Below, in pieces: positions 24,181 to 39,267 of a stretch of 64,000 nucleotides of DNA. The position numbers were made by a program, and so were the translations under genes. The notes below the pieces were generated by a model. That model did not search any database. It was not told the origin of the DNA and was given only the letters and a program-made list of their open reading frames with translations. Source of the stretch: Muricea muricata (lineage: Eukaryota > Cnidaria > Anthozoa > Malacalcyonacea > Plexauridae); contig OY979730.1 in NCBI GenBank assembly GCA_963855995.1, positions 5,963,341-6,027,340 on the forward strand, in the 5' to 3' direction. The first letter of the stretch is position 1; each line of letters starts with the position of its first letter.

Positions 24181-27100
24181 ACCATAGAGATGAGTGAAAT
24201 AACATGTTGAAATGAGAAACCTATAACTAGCTTATAAACTGAAAAGAAACGATCTTAGAATCATCAAAATCGCCTTTTTAGCCCTCTAGAAGCGATTTGA
24301 GCGTAAAAAAATGCTCAAATCACAAACTAAAGATTCCCGTCTAAAATCAATCACGGCGACGTTTTAGAGCTTAAAATGATGTTTTTAGTGCTCAAGTGAA
24401 CGAGTTAAGCGCAATGATATAATGCAATCACGGACCTAAAAGAGACCTTCTAATTGGACATTGAAGAACTTAGCAAGTCGGGAATTAAGTTTTCGGCGGT
24501 CAAACCATGGAGATGAGTGAAGTAACATGTTGAAATGAGAAACCTATAACTAGCTTGTAAACTGAAAAGAAACGATCTTAGAATCATCAAAATCGCGTTT
24601 TTAGCACTCTAGAAGTGATTTGAGCGTAAAAACATGCGAAAATCACCAACTATAGATTCGCGTCTTTAGTCGTTCACGGCGACGTTTTAGAGCTTAAAAT
24701 GATATTTTAGTGCTAAAGTTAACGAATTGAGCGCTATGATGTACTGCAATCACGGACTTAAAAGAGACCTTCTAAATGAAAATTGCAGAACTTAGCAAGT
24801 CGGGAATCAAGTTTTCAGCGCTCAAACCATGGAGATGAGTGAAATAACATGTTGAAATGCGAAACCTATAACTAGCTTGTAATCTGAAAAGACACGATCT
24901 TAGAATCATCAAAATCGCGTTTTTAGCGCTGTAGCAGCGATTTAAGCATAAAACATGCTCAAATCTTCAACTATAGATTCACGTCTTAAATCGTTCACGG
25001 CGACGTTTTAGAGCTTAAAATGATATTTCAGTGCTAAAGTTAACGAATTGAGCGCTATGATGTACTGCAATCACGGACTTAAAAGAGATCTTCTAAATGA
25101 AAATTGCAGAACTTAGCAAGTCGGGAATCAAGTTTTCGGCGTTAAACCACGGAGATGAGTGAAATAACATGTTGAAATGAGAAACCTATAACTAGCTTGT
25201 AAACTGAAAAGAAACGATCTTAGAATCATCAAAATCGCGTTTTTAAAGCTGTAACAGCGATTTGAGCGTAAAAACATGCTCAAATCAGAAACTAAAGATT
25301 CCTGTCCAAAATCAATCACTGCGACGTTTTAGAGCTTAAAATGATATTTTTAGTGCTAAAATGAACGAGTTAAGCGCAATGATATAATGCAATCACGGAC
25401 CTAAAAGAGACCTTCCAAATGGAAATTGAAGAACTTAGCAAGTCGGGAAAAAAGTTTTCGGCGCCAAACCATGGAGATGAGTGAAATAACTTGTTGAAAT
25501 GCGAAACCTATATCTAGCTTGTAATCTAAAAAGACACGATCTTAGAATCATCAAAATCGCGTTTTTAGCGCTGTAGAAGCGATTTGAGCGTAAAAACATG
25601 CTCAAGTCACCAACTAAAGATTCGCGTCTTAAATCGTTCACAGCGACGTTTTAGAGCTTAAAATGATATTTCAGTGCTAAAGTTAACGAACTGAGCGCTA
25701 TGATTAACTGCAATCACGGACTTGAAAGAGACCTTCTAAATGAAAATTGCAGAACTTAGCAAGTCGGGAATCAAATTTTCGGCGCTCAAACCATGGAGAT
25801 GAGTGAAATAACATGTTGAAATGAGCAACCTATAACTAGCTTATAAACTGAAAAGAAACGATCTTAGAATCATCAAAATCGCGTTTTTAGCGCTCTAGAA
25901 GCGATTTGAGCGTAAAAACATGCTCAAATCACAAACTAAAGATTCCCGTCTAAAATCAATCACGGCGACGTTTTAGAGCTTAAAATGATAATTTTAGTGC
26001 TAAAGTGAACGAGTTAAGCGCAATGATATAATGCAATCACAGACCTAAAAGAGACTTTCTAATTGGAAATTGAAGAACTTGGCAAGTCGGGAATTAAGTT
26101 TTCGGCGGTCAAACCATGGAGATGAGTGAAATAACATGTTGAAATGAGAAACCTATAACTAGCTTGTAAACTGAAAAGAAACGATCTTAGAATCATCAAA
26201 ATCGCGTTTTTAGCACTCTAGAAGTGATTTGAGCGTAAAAACATGCGAAAATCACCAACTATAGATTCGCGTCTTTAGTCGTTCACGGCGACGTTTTAGA
26301 GCTTAAAATTATATTTTAGTGCTAAAGTTAACGAATTGAGCGCTAGTATGTACTGCAATCACGGACTTAAAAGAGACCTTCTAAATGAAAATTGCAGAAC
26401 TTAGCAAGTCGGGAATCAAATTTTCGGCGCTCAAACTATGGAGATGAGTGAAATAACATGTTGAAATGAGCAACCTATAACTAGCTTATAAACTGAAAAG
26501 AAACGATCTTAGAATCATCAAAATCGCGTTTTTAGCGCTCTAGAAGCGATTTGAGCGTAAAAACATGCTCAAATAACAAACTAAAGATTCCCGTCTAAAA
26601 TCAATCACGGCGACGTTTTAGAGCTTAAAATGATAATTTTAGTGCTAAAGTGAACGAGTTAAGCGTAATGATATAATGCAATCACAGACCTAAAAGAGAC
26701 CTTCTAATTGGAAATTGAAGAACTTGGCAAGTCGGGAATTAAGTTTTCGGCGGTCAAACCATGGAGATGAGTGAAATAACATGTTGAAATGAGAAACCTA
26801 TAACTAGGTTGTAAACTGAAAAGAAACGATCTTAGAATCATCAAAATCGCGTTTTTAGCACTCTAGAAGTGATTTGAGCGTAAAAACATGCGAAAATCAC
26901 CAACTATAGATTCGCGTCTTTAGTCGTTCACGGCGACGTTTTAGAGCTTAAAATTATATTTTAGTGCTAAAGTTAACGAATTGAGCGCTAGTATGTACTG
27001 CAATCACGGACTTAAAAGAGACCTTCTAAATGAAAATTGCAGAACTTAGCAAGTCGGGAATCAAATTTTCGGCGCTCAAACTATGGAGATGAGTGAAATA

Positions 27101-27600
27101 ACATGTTGAAATGAGCAACCTATAACTAGCTTATAAACTGAAAAGAAACGATCTTAGAATCATCAAAATCGCGTTTTTAGCGCTCTAGAAGCGATTTGAG
27201 CGTAAAAACATGCTCAAATAACAAACTAAAGATTCCCGTCTAAAATCAATCACGGCGACGTTTTAGAGCTTAAAATGATAATTTTAGTGCTAAAGTGAAC
27301 GAGTTAAGCGCAATGATATAATGCAATCACAGACCTAAAAGAGACCTTCTAATTGGAAATTGAAGAACTTAGCAAGTCGGGATTTAAGTTTTCGGCGGTC
27401 AAACCATGGAGATGAGTGAAATAACATGTTGAAATGAGAAACCTATAACTAGGTTGTAAACTGAAAAGAAACGATCTTAGAATCATCAAAATCGCGTTTT
27501 TAGCACTCTAGAAGTGATTGGAGCGTAAAAACATGCGAAAATCACCAACTATAGATTCGCGTCTTTAGTCGTTCACGGCGACGTTTTAGAGCTTAAAATG
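24181..27600. repeat. Satellite segment paired with 32233-35652 (copy 1)
   Basis: Rare variants recur at a constant offset of 8,052 bp (25 units): gggaaaaaagttttcgg with aacttgttgaaatg (25447/33499), caaataacaaac (26.57/34.62 kb), ctaggttgtaaac (26.81/34.86 kb), gggatttaag (27.38/35.43 kb), gattggagcg (27.52/35.57 kb). Differences are also present (aaatcttcaac here, aaatccccaac there), so the copies are less alike than the 8.7-kb repeats. Confidence 0.65.
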
Positions 27601-29986
27601 ATATTTTAGTGCTAAAGTTAACGAATTGAGCGCTATGATGTACTGCAATCACGGACTTAAAAGAGACCTTCTAAATGAAAATTGCAGAACTTAGCAAGTC
27701 GGGAATCAAGTTTTCAGCGCTCAAACCATGGAGATGAGTGAAATAACATGTTGAAATGCGAAACCTATAACTAGCTTGTAATCTGAAAAGACACGATCTT
27801 AGAATCATCAAAATCGCGTTTTTAGCGCTGTAGCAGCGATTTAAGCATAAAACATGCTCAAATCTTCAACTATAGATTCACGTCTTAAATCGTTCACGGC
27901 GACGTTTTAGAGCTTAAAATGATATTTCAGTGCTAAAGTTAACGAATTGAGCGCTATGATGTACTGCAATCACGGACTTAAAAGAGATCTTCTAAATGAA
28001 AATTGCAGAACTTAGCAAGTCGGGAATCAAGTTTTCGGCGTTAAACCACGGAGATGAGTGAAATAACATGTTGAAATGAGAAACCTATAACTAGCTTGTA
28101 AACTGAAAAGAAACGATCTTAGAACCATCAAAATCGCGTTTTTAGCGCTCTAGAAGCTATTTGAGCGTAAAAACATGCTCAAATCAGAAACTAAAGATTC
28201 CTGTCTAAAATCAATCACGGCGACGTTTTAGAGCTTAAAATGATATTTTTAGTGCTAAAGTGAACGAGTTAAGCGCAATCATATAATGCAATCACGGACC
28301 TAAAAGAGACCTTCTAATTGGAAATTGAAGAACTTAGCAAGTCGGGAATTAAGTTTTCGGCGGTCAAACCATGGAGATGAGTGAAATAACATGTTGAAAT
28401 GAGAAACCTATAACTAGGTTGTAAACTGAAAAGAAACGATCTTAGAATCATCAAAATCGCGTTTTTAGCACTCTAGAAGTGATTTGAACGTAAAAACATG
28501 CGAAAATCACCAACTATAGATTCGCGTCTTTAGTCGTTTACGGCGACGTTTTAGAGCTTAAAATTATATTTTAGTGCTAAAGTTAACGAATTGAGCGCTA
28601 CTATGTACTGCAATCACGGACTTAAAAGAGACCTTCTAAATGAAAATTTCAGAACTTAGCAAGTCGGGAATCAAATTTTCGGCGCTCAAACTATGGAGAT
28701 GAGTGAAATAACATGTTGAAATGAGCAACCTATAACTAGCTTATAAACTGAAAAGAAACGATCTTAGAATCATCAAAATCGCGTTTTTAGCGCTCTAGAA
28801 GCGATTTGAGCGTAAAAACATGCTCAAATAACAAACTAAAGATTCCCGTCTAAAATCAATCACGGCGACGTTTTAGAGCTTAAAATGATAATTTTAGTGC
28901 TAAAGTGAACGAGTTAAGCGCAATGATATAATGCAATCACAGACCTAAAAGAGACCTTCTAATTGGAAATTAAGAACTTAGCAAGTCGGGATTTAAGTTT
29001 TCGGCGGTCAAACCATGGAGATGAGTGAAATAACATGTTGAAATGAGAAACCTATAACTAGCTTGTAAACTGAAAAGAAACGATCTTAGAATCATCAAAA
29101 TCGCGTTTTTAGCACTCTAGAAGTGATTGGAGCGTAAAAACATGCGAAAATCACCAACTATAGATTCGCGTCTTTAGTCGTTCACGGCGACGTTTTAGAG
29201 CTTAAAATGATATTTTAGTGCTAAAGTTAACGAATTGAACGCTAGTATGTACTGCAATCACGGACTTAAAAGAGACCTTCTAAATGAAAATTGCAGAACT
29301 TAGAAAGTCGGGAATCAAGTTTTCGGCGCTCAAACCACGGAGATGAGATAAATAACATGTTGAAATGAGAAACCTTAAACTAAGTTATAAACTGAAAAGA
29401 AACGATCTTAGAACCATCAAAATCGCGTTTTTAGCGCTCTAGAAGCTATTTGAGCGTAAAAACATGCTCAAATCAGAAACTAAAGATTCCTGTCTAAAAT
29501 CAATCACGGCGACGTTTTAGAGCTTAAAATGATATTTTTAGTGCTAAAGTGAACGAGTTAAGCGCAATCATATAATGCAATCACGGACCTAAAAGAGACC
29601 TTCTAATTGGAAATTGAAGAACTTAGCAAGTCGGGAATTAAGTTTTCGGCGGTCAAACCATGGAGATGAGTGAAATAACATGTTGAAATGAGAAACCTAT
29701 AACTAGCTTGTAAACTGAAAAGAAACGATCTTAGAATCATCAAAATCGCGTTTTTAGCACTCTAGAAGTGATTTGAGCGTAAAAACATGCGAAAATCACC
29801 AACTATAGATTCGCGTCTTAAGTCGTTCACGGCGACGTTTTAGAGCTTAAAATGATATTTTAGTGCTAAAGTTAACGAATTGAGCGCTATGATGTACTGC
29901 AATCACGGACTTAAAAGAGACCTTCTAAATGAAAATTGCAGAACTTAGCAAGTCGGGAATCAAGTTTTCAGCGCTCAAACCATGGA

Positions 29987-31567
29987 GATGAGTGAAATAA
30001 CATGTTGAAATGCGAAACCTATAACTAGCTTGTAATCTGAAAAGACACGATCTTAGAATCATCAAAATCGCGTTTTTAGCGCTGTAGCAGCCATTTAAGC
30101 ATAAAACATGTTCAAATCCCCAACTATAGATTCACGTCTTAAATCGTTCACGGCGACGTTTTAGAGCTTAAAATGATATTTCAGTGCTAAAGTTAACGAA
30201 TTGAGCGCTATGATGTACTGCAATCACGGACTTAAAAGAGACCTTCTAAATGAAAATTGCAGAACTTAGCAAGTCGGGAATCAAGTTTTCGGCGTTCAAA
30301 CCACGGAGATGAGTGAAATAACATGTTGAAATGAGAAACCTATAACTAGCTTGTAAACTGAAAAGAAACGATCTTAGAATCATCAAAATCGCGTTTTTAA
30401 AGCTGTAGAAGCGATTTGAGCGTAAAAACATGCTCAAATCAGAAACTAAAGATTCCTGTCTAAAATCAATCACTGCGACGTTTTAGAGCTTAAAATGATA
30501 TTTTTAGTGCTAAAATGAACGAGTTAAGCGCAATGATATAATGCAATCACGGACCTAAAAGAGACCTTCCAAATGGAAATTGAAGAACTTAGCAAGTCGG
30601 GAAACAAGTTTTCGGCGCCAAACCATGGAGATGAGTGAAATAACATGTTGAAATGCGAAACCTATATCTAGCTTGTAATCTGAAAAGACACGATCTTAGA
30701 ATCATCAAAATCGCGTTTTTAGCGCTGTAGAAGCGATTTGAGCGTAAAAACATGCTCAAGTCACCAACTAAAGATTCGCGTCTTAAATCGTTCACAGCGA
30801 CGTTTTAGAGCTTAAAATGATATTTCAGTGCTAAAGTTAACGAACTGAGCGCTATGATTAACTGCAATCACGGACTTGAAAGAGACCTTCTAAATGAAAA
30901 TTGCAGAACTTAGCAAGTCGGGAATCAAATTTTCGGCGCTCAAACCATGGAGATGAGTGAAATAACATGTTGAAATGAGCAACCTATAACTAGCTTATAA
31001 ACTGAAAAGAAACGATCTTAGAATCATCAAAATCGCGTTTTTAAAGCTGTAGAAGCGATTTGAGCGTAAAAACATGCTCAAATCAGAAACTAAAGATTCC
31101 TGTCTAAAATCAATCACTGCGACGTTTTAGAGCTTAAAATGATATTTTTAGTGCTAAAATGAACGAGTTAAGCGCAATGATATAATGCAATCACGGACCT
31201 AAAAGAGACCTTCCAAATGGAAATTGAAGAACTTAGCAAGTCGGGAAACAAGTTTTCGGCGCCAAACCATGGAGATGAGTGAAATAACATGTTGAAATGC
31301 GAAACCTATATCTAGCTTGTAATCTGAAAAGACACGATCTTAGAATCATCAAAATCGCGTTTTTAGCGCTGTAGAAGCGATTTGAGCGTAAAAACATGCT
31401 CAAGTCACCAACTAAAGATTCGCGTCTTAAATCGTTCACAGCGACGTTTTAGAGCTTAAAATGATATTTCAGTGCTAAAGTTAACGAACTGAGCGCTATG
31501 ATTAACTGCAATCACGGACTTGAAAGAGACCTTCTAAATGAAAATTGCAGAACTTAGCAAGTCGGGA
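29987..31567. repeat. Segment shared with 7950-9530
   Basis: Second member of the pair at offset 22,037 bp, with the same order of three marker units. At its right end it switches inside a C/A junction to the ccatagag type, whereas the left member continues with ccatggag. Confidence 0.7.
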
Positions 31568-32232
31568 ATCAAGTTTTCGGCGCTCAAACCATAGAGATGA
31601 GTGAAATAACATGTTGAAATGAGAAACCTATAACTAGCTTATAAACTGAAAAGAAACGATCTTAGAATCATCAAAATCGCCTTTTTAGCCCTCTAGAAGC
31701 GATTTGAGCGTAAAAAAATGCTCAAATCACAAACTAAAGATTCCCGTCTAAAATCAATCACGGCGACGTTTTAGAGCTTAAAATGATGTTTTTAGTGCTC
31801 AAGTGAACGAGTTAAGCGCAATGATATAATGCAATCACGGACCTAAAAGAGACCTTCTAATTGGACATTGAAGAACTTAGCAAGTCGGGAATTAAGTTTT
31901 CGGCGGTCAAACCATGGAGATGAGTGAAGTAACATGTTGAAATGAGAAACCTATAACTAGCTTGTAAACTGAAAAGAAACGATCTTAGAATCATCAAAAT
32001 CGCGTTTTTAGCACTCTAGAAGTGATTTGAGCGTAAAAACATGCGAAAATCACCAACTATAGATTCGCGTCTTTAGTCGTTCACGGCGACGTTTTAGAGC
32101 TTAAAATGATATTTTAGTGCTAAAGTTAACGAATTGAGCGCTATGATTAACTGCAATCACGGACTTAAAAGAGACCTTCTAAATGAAAATTGCAGAACTT
32201 AGCAAGTCGGGAATCAAGTTTTCGGCGCTCAA

Positions 32233-35200
32233 ACCATAGAGATGAGTGAAATAACATGTTGAAATGAGAAACCTATAACTAGCTTATAAACTGAAAAGAA
32301 ACGATCTTAGAATCATCAAAATCGCCTTTTTAGCCCTCTAGAAGCGATTTGAGCGTAAAAAAATGCTCAAATCACAAACTAAAGATTCCCGTCTAAAATC
32401 AATCACGGCGACGTTTTAGAGCTTAAAATGATGTTTTTAGTGCTCAAGTGAACGAGTTAAGCGCAATGATATAATGCAATCACGGACCTAAAAGAGACCT
32501 TCTAATTGGAAATTGAAGAACTTAGCAAGTCGGGAATTAAGTTTTCGGCGGTCAAACCATGGAGATGAGTGAAATAACATGTTGAAATGAGAAACCTATA
32601 ACTAGCTTGTAAACTGAAAAGAAACGATCTTAGAATCATCAAAATCGCGTTTTTAGCACTCTAGAAGTGATTTGAGCGTAAAAACATGCGAAAATCACCA
32701 ACTATAGATTCGCGTCTTAAGTCGTTCACGGCGACGTTTTAGAGCTTAAAATGATATTTTAGTGCTAAAGTTAACGAATTGAGCGCTATGATGTACTGCA
32801 ATCACGGACTTAAAAGAGACCTTCTAAATGAAAATTGCAGAACTTAGCAAGTCGGGAATCAAGTTTTCAGCGCTCAAACCATGGAGATGAGTGAAATAAC
32901 ATGTTGAAATGCGAAACCTATAACTAGCTTGTAATCTGAAAAGACACGATCTTAGAATCATCAAAATCGCGTTTTTAGCGCTGTAGCAGCGATTTAAGCA
33001 TAAAACATGCTCAAATCCCCAACTATAGATTCACGTCTTAAATCGTTCACGGCGACGTTTTAGAGCTTAAAATGATATTTCAGTGCTAAAGTTAACGAAT
33101 TGAGCGCTATGATGTACTGCAATCACGGACTTAAAAGAGATCTTCTAAATGAAAATTGCAGAACTTAGCAAGTCGGGAATCAAGTTTTCGGCGTTAAACC
33201 ACGGAGATGAGTGAAATAACATGTTGAAATGAGAAACCTATAACTAGCTTGTAAACTGAAAAGAAACGATCTTAGAATCATCAAAATCGCGTTTTTAAAG
33301 CTGTAGCAGCGATTTGAGCGTAAAAACATGCTCAAATCAGAAACTAAAGATTCCTGTCCAAAATCAATCACTGCGACGTTTTAGAGCTTAAAATGATATT
33401 TTTAGTGCTAAAATGAACGAGTTAAGCGCAATGATATAATGCAATCACGGACCTAAAAGAGACCTTCCAAATGGAAATTGAAGAACTTAGCAAGTCGGGA
33501 AAAAAGTTTTCGGCGCCAAACCATGGAGATGAGTGAAATAACTTGTTGAAATGCGAAACCTATATCTAGCTTGTAATCTAAAAAGACACGATCTTAGAAT
33601 CATCAAAATCGCGTTTTTAGCGCTGTAGAAGCGATTTGAGCGTAAAAACATGCTCAAGTCACCAACTAAAGATTCGCGTCTTAAATCGTTCACAGCGACG
33701 TTTTAGAGCTTAAAATGATATTTCAGTGCTAAAGTTAACGAACTGAGCGCTATGATTAACTGCAATCACGGACTTGAAAGAGACCTTCTAAATGAAAATT
33801 GCAGAACTTAGCAAGTCGGGAATCAAATTTTCGGCGCTCAAACCATGGAGATGAGTGAAATAACATGTTGAAATGAGCAACCTATAACTAGCTTATAAAC
33901 TGAAAAGAAACGATCTTAGAATCATCAAAATCGCGTTTTTAGCGCTCTAGAAGCGATTTGAGCGTAAAAACATGCTCAAATCACAAACTAAAGATTCCCG
34001 TCTAAAATCAATCACGGCGACGTTTTAGAGCTTAAAATGATAATTTTAGTGCTAAAGTGAACGAGTTAAGCGCAATGATATAATGCAATCACAGACCTAA
34101 AAGAGACCTTCTAATTGGAAATTGAAGAACTTGGCAAGTCGGGAATTAAGTTTTCGGCGGTCAAACCATGGAGATGAGTGAAATAACATGTTGAAATGAG
34201 AAACCTATAACTAGCTTGTAAACTGAAAAGAAACGATCTTAGAATCATCAAAATCGCGTTTTTAGCACTCTAGAAGTGATTTGAGCGTAAAAACATGCGA
34301 AAATCACCAACTATAGATTCGCGTCTTTAGTCGTTCACGGCGACGTTTTAGAGCTTAAAATTATATTTTAGTGCTAAAGTTAACGAATTGAGCGCTAGTA
34401 TGTACTGCAATCACGGACTTAAAAGAGACCTTCTAAATGAAAATTGCAGAACTTAGCAAGTCGGGAATCAAATTTTCGGCGCTCAAACTATGGAGATGAG
34501 TGAAATAACATGTTGAAATGAGCAACCTATAACTAGCTTATAAACTGAAAAGAAACGATCTTAGAATCATCAAAATCGCGTTTTTAGCGCTCTAGAAGCG
34601 ATTTGAGCGTAAAAACATGCTCAAATAACAAACTAAAGATTCCCGTCTAAAATCAATCACGGCGACGTTTTAGAGCTTAAAATGATAATTTTAGTGCTAA
34701 AGTGAACGAGTTAAGCGTAATGATATAATGCAATCACAGACCTAAAAGAGACCTTCTAATTGGAAATTGAAGAACTTGGCAAGTCGGGAATTAAGTTTTC
34801 GGCGGTCAAACCATGGAGATGAGTGAAATAACATGTTGAAATGAGAAACCTATAACTAGGTTGTAAACTGAAAAGAAACGATCTTAGAATCATCAAAATC
34901 GCGTTTTTAGCACTCTAGAAGTGATTTGAGCGTAAAAACATGCGAAAATCACCAACTATAGATTCGCGTCTTTAGTCTTTCACGGCGACGTTTTAGAGCT
35001 TAAAATTATATTTTAGTGCTAAAGTTAACGAATTGAGCGCTAGTATGTACTGCAATCACGGACTTAAAAGAGACCTTCTAAATGAAAATTGCAGAACTTA
35101 GCAAGTCGGGAATCAAATTTTCGGCCCTCAAACTATGGAGATGAGTGAAATAACATGTTGAAATGAGCAACCTATAACTAGCTTATAAACTGAAAAGAAA

Positions 35201-35652
35201 CGATCTTAGAATCATCAAAATCGCGTTTTTAGCGCTCTAGAAGCGATTTGAGCGTAAAAACATGCTCAAATAACAAACTAAAGATTCCCGTCTAAAATCA
35301 ATCACGGCGACGTTTTAGAGCTTAAAATGATAATTTTAGTGCTAAAGTGAACGAGTTAAGCGCAATGATATAATGCAATCACAGACCTTAAAGAGACCTT
35401 CTAATTGGAAATTGAAGAACTTAGCAAGTCGGGATTTAAGTTTTCGGCGGTCAAACCATGGAGATGAGTGAAATAACATGTTGAAATGAGAAACCTATAA
35501 CTAGCTTGTAAACTGAAAAGAAACGATCTTAGAATCATCAAAATCGCGTTTTTAGCACTCTAGAAGTGATTGGAGCGTAAAAACATGCGAAAATCACCAA
35601 CTATAGATTCGCGTCTTTAGTCGTTCACGGCGACGTTTTAGAGCTTAAAATG
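32233..35652. repeat. Satellite segment paired with 24181-27600 (copy 2)
   Basis: Partner of the 24-kb segment at +8,052 bp. Just beyond it, 35.57-36.1 kb instead matches 29.13-29.7 kb at an offset of 6,443 bp (shared agatgagataaataac and ccttaaactaagtt at 29341/35784), so the mosaic switches partner there. Confidence 0.65.
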
Positions 35653-37269
35653 ATATTTTAGTGCTAAAGTTAACGAATTGAACGCTAGTATGTACTGCAA
35701 TCACGGACTTAAAAGAGACCTTCTAAATGAAAATTGCAGAACTTAGAAAGTCGGGAATCAAGTTTTCGGCGCTCAAACCACGGAGATGAGATAAATAACA
35801 TGTTGAAATGAGAAACCTTAAACTAAGTTATAAACTGAAAAGAAACGATCTTAGAACAATCAAAATCGCGTTTTTAGCGCTCTAGAAGCTATTTGAGCGT
35901 AAAAACATGCTCAAATCAGAAACTAAAGATTCCTGTCTAAAATCAATCACGGCGACGTTTTAGAGCTTAAAATGATATTTTTAGTGCTAAAGTGAACGAG
36001 TTAAGCGCAATCATATAATGCAATCACGGACCTAAAAGAGACCTTCTAATTGGAAATTGAAGAACTTAGCAAGTCGGGAATTAAGTTTTCGGCGGTCAAA
36101 CCATGGAGATGAGTGAAATAACATGTTGAAATGAGAAACCTATAACTAGGTTGTAAACTGAAAAGAAACGATCTTAGAATCATCAAAATCGCGTTTTTAG
36201 CACTCTAGAAGTGATTTGAGCGTAAAAACATGCGAAAATCACCAACTATAGATTCGCGTCTTTAGTCGTTCACGGCGACGTTTTAGAGCTTAAAATTATA
36301 TTTTAGTGCTAAAGTTAACGAATTGAGCGCTAGTATGTACTGCAATCACGGACTTAAAAGAGACCTTCTAAATGAAAATTGCAGAACTTAGCAAGTCGGG
36401 AATCAAATTTTCGGCGCTCAAACTATGGAGATGAGTGAAATAACATGTTGAAATGAGCAACCTATAACTAGCTTATAAACTGAAAAGAAACGATCTTAGA
36501 ATCATCAAAATCGCGTTTTTAGCGCTCTAGAAGCGATTTGAGCGTAAAAACATGCTCAAATAAAAAACTAAAGATTCCCGTCTAAAATCAATCACGGCGA
36601 CGTTTTAGAGCTTAAAATGATAATTTTAGTGCTAAAGTGAACGAGTTAAGCGCAATGATATAATGCAATCACAGACCTAAAAGAGACCTTCTAATTGGAA
36701 ATTGAAGAACTTAGCAAGTCGGGATTTAAGTTTTCGGCGGTCAAACCATGGAGATGAGTGAAATAACATGTTGAAATGAGAAACCTATAACTAGGTTGTA
36801 AACTGAAAAGAAACGATCTTAGAATCATCAAAATCGCGTTTTTAGCACTCTAGAAGTGATTGGAGCGTAAAAACATGCGAAAATCACCAACTATAGATTC
36901 GCGTCTTTAGTCGTTCACGGCGACGTTTTAGAGCTTAAAATGATATTTTAGTGCTAAAGTTAACGAATTGAACGCTAGTATGTACTGCAATCACGGACTT
37001 AAAAGAGACCTTCTAAATGAAAATTGCAGAACTTAGCAAGTCGGGAATCAAATTTTCGGCGCTCAAACTATGGAGATGAGTGAAATAACATGTTGAAATG
37101 CGAAACCTATAACTAGCTTTTAATCTGAAAAGACACGATCTTAGAATCATCAAAATCGCGTTTTTAGCGCTGTAGAAGCGATTTGAGCGTAAAAAGATGC
37201 TCAAGTCACCAACTAAAGATTCGCGTCTTAAATCGTTCACGGCGACGTTTTAGAGCTTAAAATGATATT

Positions 37270-38000
37270 TCAGTGCTAAAGTTAACGAACTGAGCGCTAT
37301 GATTAACTGCAATCACGGACTTGAAAGAGACCTTCTAAATGAAAATTGCAGAACTTAGCAAGTCGGGAATCAAATTTTCGGCGCTCAAACCATGGAGATG
37401 AGTGAAATAACATGTTGAAATGAGCAACCTATAACTAGCTTATAAACTGAAAAGAAACGATCTTAGAATCATCAAAATCGCGTTTTTAGCGCTCTAGAAG
37501 CGATTTGAGCGTAAAAACATGCTCAAATCACAAACTAAAGATTCCCGTCTAAAATCAATCACGGCGACGTTTTAGAGCTTAAAATGATAATTTTAGTGCT
37601 AAAGTGAACGAGTTAAGCGCAATGATATAATGCAATCACAGACCTAAAAGAGACCTTCTAATTGGAAATTGAAGAACTTGGCAAGTCGGGAATTAAGTTT
37701 TCGGCGGTCAAACCATGGAGATGAGTCAAATAACATGTTGAAATGAGAAACCTATAACTAGCTTGTAAACTGAAAAGAAACGATCTTAGAATCATCAAAA
37801 TCGCGTTTTTAGCACTCTAGAAGTGATTTGAGCGTAAAAACATGCGAAAATCACCAACTATAGATTCGCGTCTTTAGTCGTTCACGGCGACGTTTTAGAG
37901 CTTAAAATGATATTTTAGTGCTAAAGTTAACGAATTGAGCGCTAGTATGTACTGCAATCACGGACTTAAAAGAGACCTTCTAAATGAAAATTGCAGAACT
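37270..38000. repeat. Segment shared with about 9430-10160
   Basis: The otherwise rare word gagtcaaataac occurs at 37723 and 9885, in the same context (cttggcaagtcgggaattaag before, gcactctagaagtg after), an offset of 27,838 bp. About two units are shared. Confidence 0.5.
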
Positions 38001-39267
38001 TAGCAAGTCGGGAATCAAGTTTTCGGCGCTCAAAGCATGGAGATGAGTGAAATAACATGTTGAAATGCGAAACCTATATCTAGCTTGTAATCTGAAAAGA
38101 CACGATCTTAGAATCATCAAAATCGCGTTTTTAGCGCTGTAGAAGCGATTTGAGCGTAAAAACATGCTCAAGTCACCAACTAAAGATTCCCGTCTTAAAT
38201 CGTTCACGGCGACGTTTTAGAGCTTAAAATGATATTTCAGTGCTAAAGTTAACGAATTGAGCGCTATGATTAACTGCAATCACGGACTTAAAAGAGACCT
38301 TCTAAATGAAAATTGCAGAACTTAGCAAGTCGGGAATCAAGTTTTCGGCGCTCAAACCATAGAGATGAGTGAAATAACATGTTGAAATGAGAAACCTATA
38401 ACTAGCTTATAAACTGAAAAGAAACGATCTTAGAATCATCAAAATCGCCTTTTTAGCCCTCTAGAAGCGATTTGAGCGTAAAAAAATGCTCAAATCACAA
38501 ACTAAAGATTCCCGTCTAAAATCAATCACGGCGACGTTTTAGAGCTTAAAATGATGTTTTTAGTGCTCAAGTGAACGAGTTAAGCGCAATTATATAATGC
38601 AATCACGGACCTAAAAGAGACCTTCTAATTGGAAATTGAAGAACTTAGCAAGTCGGGAATTAAGTTTTCGGCGGTCAAACCATGGAGATGAGTGAAATAA
38701 CATGTTGAAATGAGAAACCTATAACTAGCTTGTAAACTGAAAAGAAACGATCTTAGAATCATCAAAATCGCGTTTTTAGCACTCTAGAAGTGATTTGAGC
38801 GTAAAAACATGCGAAAATCACCAACTATAGATTCGCGTCTCAAGTCGTTCACGGCGACGTTTTAGAGCTTAAAATGATATTTTAGTGCTAAAGTTAACGA
38901 ATTGAGCGCTATGATGTACTGCAATCACGGACTTAAAACAGACCTTCTAAATGAAAATTGCAGAACTTAGCAAGTCGGGAATCAAGTTTTCAGCGCTCAA
39001 ACCATGGAGATGAGTGAAATAACATGTTGAAATGCGAAACCTATAACTAGCTTGTAATCTGAAAAGACACGATCTTAGAATCATCAAAATCGCGTTTTTA
39101 GCGCTGTAGCAGCGATTTAAGCATAAAACATGCTCAAATCCCCAACTATAGATTCACGTCTTAAATCGTTCACGGCGACGTTTTAGAGCTTAAAATGATA
39201 TTTTAGTGCTAAAGTTAACGAATTGAGCGCTATGATGTACTGCAATCACGGACTTAAAAGAGACCTT

